DNA of 49,376 nucleotides. It comes from Gnetum montanum (taxonomy: Eukaryota > Streptophyta > Gnetopsida > Gnetales > Gnetaceae). Below, in pieces: positions 42,561 through 49,376 of the stretch; position 1 is the stretch's first letter, and the number at the start of each line of letters is the position of its first letter. A program made the translations under genes and the position numbers. The stretch is from assembly GCA_015680685.1 (NCBI GenBank), contig MNCI01006016.1, positions 855,810 through 905,185 of the forward strand, given 5' to 3'. The notes under the pieces are model-generated. The model saw only the letters and a program-made list of their open reading frames with translations, did not search any database and was not told the origin of the DNA.

Positions 42561-44250
42561 GAAGACATGTCTAAGTTAATTATTGGTTGTTTCCATTATT
42601 GTAACCTTGGATGTGGTTATTTAAGTTCATCTTGGGTTCGTTATGGTGAGTGAGTTGAGTGTGTGGTCTCTTGTGTAAGGGTTCTTGTGTAGAAGCAATT
42701 GACTTGTTATCTTTGTGTATCTTTGTAGTTTTAACGATGTAAAAAGTTAAGTTGTTTTCTTGTTTATCTCCTTGTTTTTCTCACTCCATTCTACAAGTTG
42801 TTTTTCCTTCTTGTTATATTATTTTTGTGCGGGTAATATTTGCAAATAATGATTTTTGTACAATGGGAATTGTAACCCTCTCTTCATAGAAGAAAGACCT
42901 TGGACGGCTACTAGAGAGTGTTGAACAAAGGAGGAAATAAGTAAAAGTTAAATGAAGAAAAAATGGATGGTTGCTAGAGGGTGATTTATGCTCTATTGAA
43001 CAAAAGAGAAAATAAGGATAGGTTTGGTTTAATAGGGGGAGAAGGTTTTAGATTATTTGAAAAGGCATATTTATAAATTTATAGAATTAAAAAGAAAATT
43101 TATCATTATCATGGTGTCTTTATCCCATTTATATGGGTTGATGGTAATGCTACATAAAAGATTTTGAAAATGATTTTTGGCTAGCTATCCTAGTGCCTAT
43201 GTATGCATGATTGATGAATTACATGGAAGAGTCTTCTAGCCTTTATAGTTTGAATGGTAAGAGAAAAATAGTTTTTGAAAACTTAACTTTTGATCTTGAG
43301 AATTTGTTTAGAGTTGAAAATTGTTTGTATCAAGTTTTTCCATACATTTTTTTGGAAGGATGGCAACTTTATTTCTCCTTTTAATTTCAAAGTTTCTTAT
43401 AAGATTATTAATAAGAATCATTTTATTTATAACAAATTCAATAAGGTTTGGAAAATGCAATTATCATTGCACCTTTGGATGAGGAAAGCAATAGATATTT
43501 AGAGAGTTACTACCTTTCCAAAAATTTGTATTTTTTATGGTGTTTTATGCATCAAGGCCTTTTTATGGAAACTTATCTTTATGGACATCCAATATTTGTA
43601 ACAACTTTCAACCTTGCATCAATAATATCATTCTTGGTGATCAACCTTTTGTGTCTATTTTCCTTTCTTTGTATTTGGAAGTGTCTCCAACCATTTGTTC
43701 TCTATTCTATTTGGAAGTTCTTGTACACAATTAAGTTTCAACAGCAAGAGTAAAACTATGATCTTTTTCTTTTTAAAGAATTAAATATCATATTTTCAAA
43801 GATATTGCTTTTCATTTATAGCTTCAATCACAAAAGCTTCCCATAAAAGTTGAACAATTAATTTGTTTCTTGTAGTATTAATTTATTTTTGTTTTGAAGG
43901 CTTAATGATGGGAAACTTTTGGCTTATGTTGCTATGTGTTCATTTTTTTTATTGAAACTTTCTTTTGTCTTTAGAGAGAGTTTTCTCTTTCTTTTTACAA
44001 GAAACCCCTTAGTAAGAGATGAAAACTTGTGAGAGCATTTCTAAACGAGGGCAAAGTGTGATCTTTTCCTACCCCAAAGGGAAGCCTTTTTAGGATTAGT
44101 TGTTAGGATGAAAACCTAAAAAGTTATCCCGAAAATTGGTGGGTTTTTTTAAAGACTCTCTTGTTGATTTGATGTACTTTGAATCTTTTAATTTTCTTAT
44201 TCATTTTTCAACACCTTGCATGCTTGACCCAAGTCGAACTTGCATGAAAA
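42560..44250 (+). other. Degenerate, probably transposon-derived stretch
   Basis: Open frames (43290-43502, 43448-43753) are rich in F, L, I and Y, with pieces such as FNFKVSYKIINKNH and KVWKMQLSLHLW. These recall the zinc-binding end of LINE ORF2 but are too degraded for a firm call. EERPW at about 42890 and a similar phrase at 42965 look like a small duplication. Confidence 0.3.
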
Positions 44251-44999
44251 TGTACTTTAACATCCACTATCGAAGGTAATGTCTAGCACATCATATATGA
44301 ATCGAACAACACAATGAAAGTCTATAATCACTTCATGAATTTGCATTGACAAATGCAAAATACAACACACATACCTAACCACTACTATCATGTAAATATA
44401 CCACATTAGCCAACATTGTAACACAAGAAGTTTGCATATCCAAACTATGAAGTCAACAAGTCTAACCATCACAAAATATTAGTCAATACATTTGGTACAT
44501 GTCCATGTACTCACAAAATATAGATACATTATATACTATATAAAAAACCCCAACTTAAGGCTCCTAAAACTAAAGTCTATAGTAAACACATCCATTTATA
44601 TCATGAACACATATAGATTATACAAACAAGAATACAAAACCAAGATCTCCATCATCTACCTTAGGTCCTCAGACTATGTATCCTCTTGCCTCTATCACCT
44701 GCAAATAAATGTAGTTAGCATAAGATTGAGTGGGACCTTTACATATTCCTTACATATGTAGTCTGATGTTGTGCTAGAGGTGAGATGTGGGGTTATCTAT
44801 GTCAACTTTCATCTCAATGCCTAATTTTGTCTTTGTTGTTTTTTTCATGCTCCTTATCTAAAAGTTTAGAAGTCATAGTTATTTTCCAAAGAAAAGTTAG
44901 AAACACTAAAGTCTAGGCAACAAAATTTCATAGAGGAAGAGATAGTTTCCACATGTGGAAGGGGTCAAGCCTTTCTTTCAAGCTAAGAATAGAGGTAGT
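44251..44999. other. Intergenic stretch, no gene seen
   Basis: A/T-rich, stops in all frames; nothing recognised. Confidence 0.5.
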
Positions 45000-45519
45000 T
45001 CCTAATTTAATGCCACTCCTGAATGCAATGGAAAGTAATATTAACTAAGCTAAGCTAGGCCCCCCCCTAAGAGAATCTAATCTAGCCTAAGTGCGATGAG
45101 CATCCGTTCCTTGATTATCTATACACATCTTGGACTTCGTGCATGACTACCACTAAGATTACCAAGTGCAGATCCTAGGTACGCCACTAGGTTACTAAGT
45201 AGTCACACTTAAATACTAGTAATCAAGTCGTACTCATTCCGCGTTACTAGGAGTTTAAGGGTGAGAGAGATTACCTAAGAAAATAGTAAATAACAATTAA
45301 ATAATTAAATAAACAAAGTGAATGCTGCAATGATGAAGTAATCTCGATCTTTATTACTGGTCATGTGCGTGTCCAAGTACGTCACACTCGAAAGGATGTC
45401 GTACAATTACAATCACCACACGGCAGACACTGAAAAATATTCTATCTCTAGAAGGGGAAAACTGCCAGAGCTTCGCTAAAGAACTAAACTAGATGCCTAA
45501 AATTGGGAAAGTCGCCTCT

Positions 45520-45527
45520 TATTTATA
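45520..45527 (-). promoter_or_regulatory. TATA box of the LTR
   Basis: TATAAATA on -, directly downstream of the GATATC array and about 165 bp before AATAAA. Confidence 0.6.
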
Positions 45528-45542
45528 GACATTGCGGGCCGT

Positions 45543-45742
45543 GATATCGCGTATGTGATATTGTGTACACGATATCATGGCGGATGCGATATCGCGTACG
45601 CGATATCGCGGCTAATGTGATATCACGGTTGCGATATCGTGTACGCGATATCGCAGCCCATGGGATATCATGGCTATGATATCACAGTAGTGATATCACA
45701 ACCCCTGTGACATCACGGGTGTGATATCACAGCAACGATATC
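45543..45742 (-). promoter_or_regulatory. Array of 14 GATATC palindromes with 14/17-bp spacing
   Basis: GATATC (two one-base variants: GATATT at 45557, GACATC at 45709) starts at 45543, 45557, 45571, 45588, 45602, 45619, 45633, 45647, 45664, 45678, 45692, 45709, 45723 and 45737. Every spacing is 14 or 17 bp (14,14,17,14,17,14,14,17,14,14,17,14,14). Flanks extend the palindrome to GCGATATCGC or GTGATATCAC. The last unit is 15 bp from the LTR TATA box. Confidence 0.9.
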
Positions 45743-46030
45743 ACAACCAGCAAATTCATGACTCATCATACCCCCACGACTAAATGAAAACTCGTCCTCG
45801 AGTTACAGAGAGAACAAGCTCCATTGATTACACAGTGGATAGGTATGGGATTATTGACTAACTAGAATGGATTCATGCCACAGTGTGGAGTGAGACACAA
45901 CACAAAAGAAAATCTTATGATTACAAAATGGTGGAACTCATGTAGTTCCTGGTGGCAGTGGCTCCTCCATAGGTGTCTTTCCCTTTTCTTGCGCTCCAAG
46001 TCTTAGAATTTGATGGTGTTGAAGTATGGC

Positions 46031-46711
46031 CTAGAGTTTCTTCTCTTGTAAGGCCTTGAGTGCCTTGGCATGCGCGTAAGTTTGTGCTTGTGCCATAGAG
46101 GCATCCCAGTTAGCCTTCTCTTTTTCTTTCGCCACCCTTTTATTCTCTGTTAATAGTTTATTAAGTTGCTCGGTTCTAAAAGTGTCCAGCTGGTTCTGAG
46201 CAACCTTTGGCCCTGTATTTGGAAGGTTTAATACTTCCAAAATGGCTTGAACAGAGAAGTCAACAGTCACACCACACTTGTTAACCATGGTGCCTTCTTC
46301 TTTATTGTGTCAAAATTGGTACACTTCCCCTAAGTACCAGGCATTGCTTTCAGAGAGGGTAGGCCATAATGGGGATCCTTTGAGGTGATCTCTAACGACC
46401 TCCAGAGCAAATTCTGCGAAAGGTCCAAAGTTTAATTCCATGATCACTACAGTGAATATGGACCTTTCATGAATGGTCTGAACATAATCCTAGGTCAGCA
46501 TGAGATATCGTCCCTATTCAGACGTTGCAGCAGCTCCTCCTTTTGCCTGCTTTGATTGTACAATAGCAAGGTCTTCTTGATGGATGCTAAATGATTGTTC
46601 CTCCTGCTCTGCATGTTGTTCGGCAAGAACTTGTCCTTCACCTCTCCTAGGTTGTTTAATCACACCTTGAGCAGGACCTTCTTGTTGTCTACGTTTCGAG
46701 GCCATCTGCAA
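46031..46711 (-). pseudogene. Plant-transposon-protein-like ORF remnant
   Basis: On -: MASKRRQQEGPAQGV..., a charged N-terminus (46705-46514); after a stop, IFTVVIMELNFGPFAEFALEVV; then NKCGVTVDFSVQAILEVLNLPN (about 46280-46215), followed by a helical K/E/A/Q stretch. The V.VDFS...I...L.LP pattern is that of the common 'putative plant transposon protein' domain in LTR elements. Three in-frame stops break it. It lies just inside the LTR at 45.77 kb, so it belongs to the same element. Confidence 0.5.
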
Positions 46712-48600
46712 TCACACAAGACCAATCGTTAGTAAGGTTGTTACCAAAGTTAGGTTATACCTTACTGCTTGCCTTAATAGATTTACTTTATTTTCGTGTG
46801 ATAATTATTGAAAGAACATGTCCCCAAAAGATTATAATGTTGAGTCCTCTTTGCTTAGGTGGTTTCCAAATTTAATTTTTTGGTATAGCTAAGGGGATGA
46901 AATTATTTTTGACACATTTTATTCTTAATTTTATAACGAATTACCCTTAAATATGTCCTTCGGGAAATGATGAATTTCAAAAAATTTATGTGCTATTCGG
47001 CATGTGCCCCTCCCCCATGACTAAGATGAACACTCCGGGGTCAAGTAGGTTCAAATGGAATGAAAATCGGAGTACCAGTGAGCGAGTTATGGATATATAA
47101 AAGCAAGGGTCTCACAATTGCAAGTCACAGAGAAAAAATTTGAAAAACTCCCCCGCGTGAATAGTGGAAATGATGGTAAGTGTTGCGGGGAGGTCACGTA
47201 TATATATTTTCATCCAAGTTAGGGCACTTAGAGAATGTACCGAATTTTTAATATTTCTTTTTTTGAAATTAAACGATGTAAACTAAGGACATTTGGACGA
47301 TTGTTATAGGGTTCCAGGGTAATTCAACTAGTTATGAAGACATGAAAATTATGATGAGTGAGTGTAATTGATCAATAAAACCTTGGGTGGTAAGAAAAAG
47401 GTAATGTGATGGTTCATGGGAACGTTGAAATTTAGAGGGTAATAGTAGGGAAAGAATGTTAGGAAAAATAAGCTGAGGGTGAGAAATGATGTGTATGAGC
47501 TATATCATAAGTGAAGATTACAAGAGATTACACAAGTGGGTCCTCCCCAAAGTAGGTTCCAACCTATAATGCCCTTGTGTAACCACACTTAAAGTGTCCG
47601 TGGGCACCAGAAGGGTTACATGTAATCTGCACTAACTCCACAAAACGCACACATGTAAATATCATCGGAATGAGATGAAAATTCTATGCTACATGGGTCA
47701 CGAGCTACAATTATACGAATAGTGAGATGAGACGAGGTATAGAAAGGGATCGTAGAGATTGGGACATGAGGTAACTGACCCAGGGCATAGTGAATCTTGC
47801 GTGTAAAGAATGATTAACATGTCATTAACCTGTCATTCCAAGATCAGGACCAAGTCCATTCCTATAACCAGTGACATCGCATTGTTTCATCCCATGATGA
47901 ACAACTATGAGAGTATCATAACAACAAGGTGTATGATCACTTGGCATTTGTTCAAGGAAGGAGTGATTTTTGTTTTGTGGCACTTTGTTTTTCGTTTTTC
48001 TTCTTTTCTCTTTTTTTTTCACTTTACTGAAACCAAAGAAGCCGCCAACCTTCAGGCATGGGTGCATGTCTTTCCAGTGGGACCCCCTAGAACAGCATTT
48101 GATTTTGAGTGCCCTTTTGATTACTCTTACTCCCAATTTTCATTAGATCTACAAGGATCTTAGTACAACCATGTTGCACAATAACTCCCACAGACGTCAC
48201 CAAAGAGAATCCGAAAATTCCCTTGATGTCACACCCTAATCATTCCCTCTTGGTCCATCCTTCTTCATTTTTGGTACAATGAACACAAAATTAATTTTAA
48301 GTTTTAAGAATTTCAAGAATATCACTGTACCCTCGAACAGAACCTCTTATTTGTAGAATGGATGAGTGGGTGTAATGGGCTCACTGTCCACATAATTGAT
48401 CACTCATGACTTAATAACATAAAACACACATCAACCAACGATCCACATGAGTGTTTTATTCGTAGATGAGATTGCTTACAAAAACGTAAAAAGAAAAAAA
48501 CATAAAAAGATAAAACAAAAAGTTTGAAAAATGAAAAATTGGAAAACAACAATTTGAAAAATTAAATAAAATGAAAAATATTTATTAATCCTGCTTGTTA
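46712..48600. other. Transposon interior, no coding region recognised
   Basis: Mixed composition. ATTATGGATATATAAAAGC near 47085-47105 resembles a TATA region, but no product was found. Probably non-coding interior or flank of the LTR element. Confidence 0.35.
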
Positions 48601-49374
48601 TTAGAATGGGGGATATCCCCCATAACTAATCGGTTGAAGATGGCAAGGATTAATAAATGGAAAATGAGGATCCTTGCATGCTGGAAATATTGGGGCCCGG
48701 TCATAATTATCCCCTTGGGGTTCACACACTTGATTATAATGAGCATAGTGGGGCACTTTATATGATGTAGTTCCTAGATAACGAGTTGACCCACTATGAT
48801 TTTTGGGACCGTTAGATTGTATGCAAGGATTAGGATGATGCCTCCCATGGTTGTGTTCATTGGGCCGTATGGTTGTTGGAGTGTTTGATGGTGTCCTTGA
48901 TAAAGTTACATGAGGCGTTGGGTTCGAAGGTAAGGGTGCACCACAGTGTGGGACTTGTGCTGAGTTGGAAGATGCAGTGGCCTCGGAATTATGTTGTCCC
49001 TTCTTACGGTCGTGTTTAAAGAAGGGGCTCTTTGGATGTTGAGGAGGTTTTTCACTGCTGTTGGTAGTAGTAGCATAAGTGTTGTTCGTGGGTTGTTGCT
49101 GTGGTGTAGGTGCCTTAGGAACAGTTGATGGCACTGTAGAAGGAGGGAAAGGATGAGAATGTTGAAAGTTAGGAGAAGTATAAGGTGCACAAAGTGGCGA
49201 TTGTGTTGGAGGTACGAGTTGATAGTATTGTGAAGAATGGTATTGTGGTGAGCTAAAGTGTGGTAGCCCAATTGGAGAAACAAGATGTTGAACTTGATAA
49301 GCTTTTAGATTCGAATAATATGAAGGGTGCCTCCAGTGTAGGGATGGTTTCCCCCATGATTGGGATTGTTGCCA
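48601..49374 (-). CDS. Open P/Q/S/H/Y/N-rich frame, start beyond the right edge
   Basis: An uninterrupted frame of 257 codons runs from the right edge to TAA at 48601. Read from the edge: WQQSQSWGKPSLHW, HPSYYSNLKAYQVQHLVSP, PQYHSSQYYQLVPPTQSP, then TPQQQPTNNTYATTT, SPFFKHDRKKGQ and a tail ending GGYPPF. There are no stops, although all nearby transposon frames are broken. Composition is low-complexity and prion-like, with no zinc knuckle or catalytic motif. It may be the end of a retrotransposon gag-type protein or a host exon; I cannot tell. No ATG in the window is a clear start. Confidence 0.45.
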   Translation of the reverse strand, partial: WQQSQSWGKPSLHWRHPSYYSNLKAYQVQHLVSPIGLPHFSSPQYHSSQYYQLVPPTQSPLCAPYTSPNFQHSHPFPPSTVPSTVPKAPTPQQQPTNNTYATTTNSSEKPPQHPKSPFFKHDRKKGQHNSEATASSNSAQVPHCGAPLPSNPTPHVTLSRTPSNTPTTIRPNEHNHGRHHPNPCIQSNGPKNHSGSTRYLGTTSYKVPHYAHYNQVCEPQGDNYDRAPIFPACKDPHFPFINPCHLQPISYGGYPPF

Positions 49375-49376
49375 CT

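Larger units (their letters stand above)
45000..45768 (-). repeat. 3' LTR of a - strand LTR retrotransposon (left end uncertain)
   Basis: On -, a purine tract GTCGTGGGGGTA (45780-45769) precedes the LTR start TGATGAGTCATG. A 200-bp palindrome array, TATAAATA (45527-45520) and AATAAA (45355-45350) follow. CTCGAGGACGAG just inside the element resembles the end of plant gypsy polyproteins. The outer (left) edge of the LTR was not located. Confidence 0.65.

Noticed and set aside
45543-45742. CRISPR-like or satellite array
   Set aside because: Units are 14/17 bp with no spacers, and the array is embedded in an LTR of a plant genome.

Overview
The window is nuclear DNA from a seed plant. Very long introns, heavy loading with old retrotransposons, tRNA-derived SINEs and CpG depletion outside the gene's 5' region suggest a large gymnosperm-type genome; this is inference. 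The only confidently intact gene is a six-exon STICHEL-like gene on the + strand (13161-40683). It encodes a predicted 1266-residue protein with a DnaX-type (DNA polymerase III gamma/tau-like) AAA+ core. The exons join in frame to exactly 3801 nt including the stop.

Layout. 1-5030 is a decayed non-LTR retrotransposon (LINE) on +, with endonuclease, reverse transcriptase, zinc-binding domain and an unusual third ORF remnant downstream. About 5176-6068 is a solo LTR, followed by a SINE-like tRNA-derived block. 7703-8862 is a decayed TOPLESS-like N-terminal-domain gene fragment (LisH-CTLH-CRA only, no WD40 part). 9780-13160 is a CpG-richer 5' region with four degenerate tandem repeats. The STICHEL-like exons are 13161-15335, 16201-16417, 18453-19049, 31050-31704, 38626-38689 and 40591-40683.

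Intron 3 is 12,000 bp. It holds an RTE-type LINE fragment, a copia element, a short non-autonomous LTR element, and a second LTR in inverted orientation that makes a ~0.7 kb inverted repeat. Intron 4 (6.9 kb) holds a second copy of the LINE family seen at the left edge, on the antisense strand, with a 305-base assembly gap (33271-33575). Almost all intronic transposons lie antisense to the host gene.

The right part (41-49.4 kb) is intergenic and transposon-derived: a degenerate stretch, an LTR with a striking array of 14 GATATC palindromes directly upstream of its TATA box, remnants of a plant-transposon-protein ORF, and an open P/Q/S/H-rich reading frame that runs off the right edge on the - strand.

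The most unusual signals are (i) strictly spaced palindrome arrays next to TATA boxes in LTRs of at least two sequence families, (ii) a third ORF downstream of the LINE reverse transcriptase, seen in two independent copies, (iii) the intronic inverted LTR pair, and (iv) the TOPLESS-domain-only fragment. All coordinates come from reading the sequence by eye; family assignments rest on remembered motifs, with no database search.
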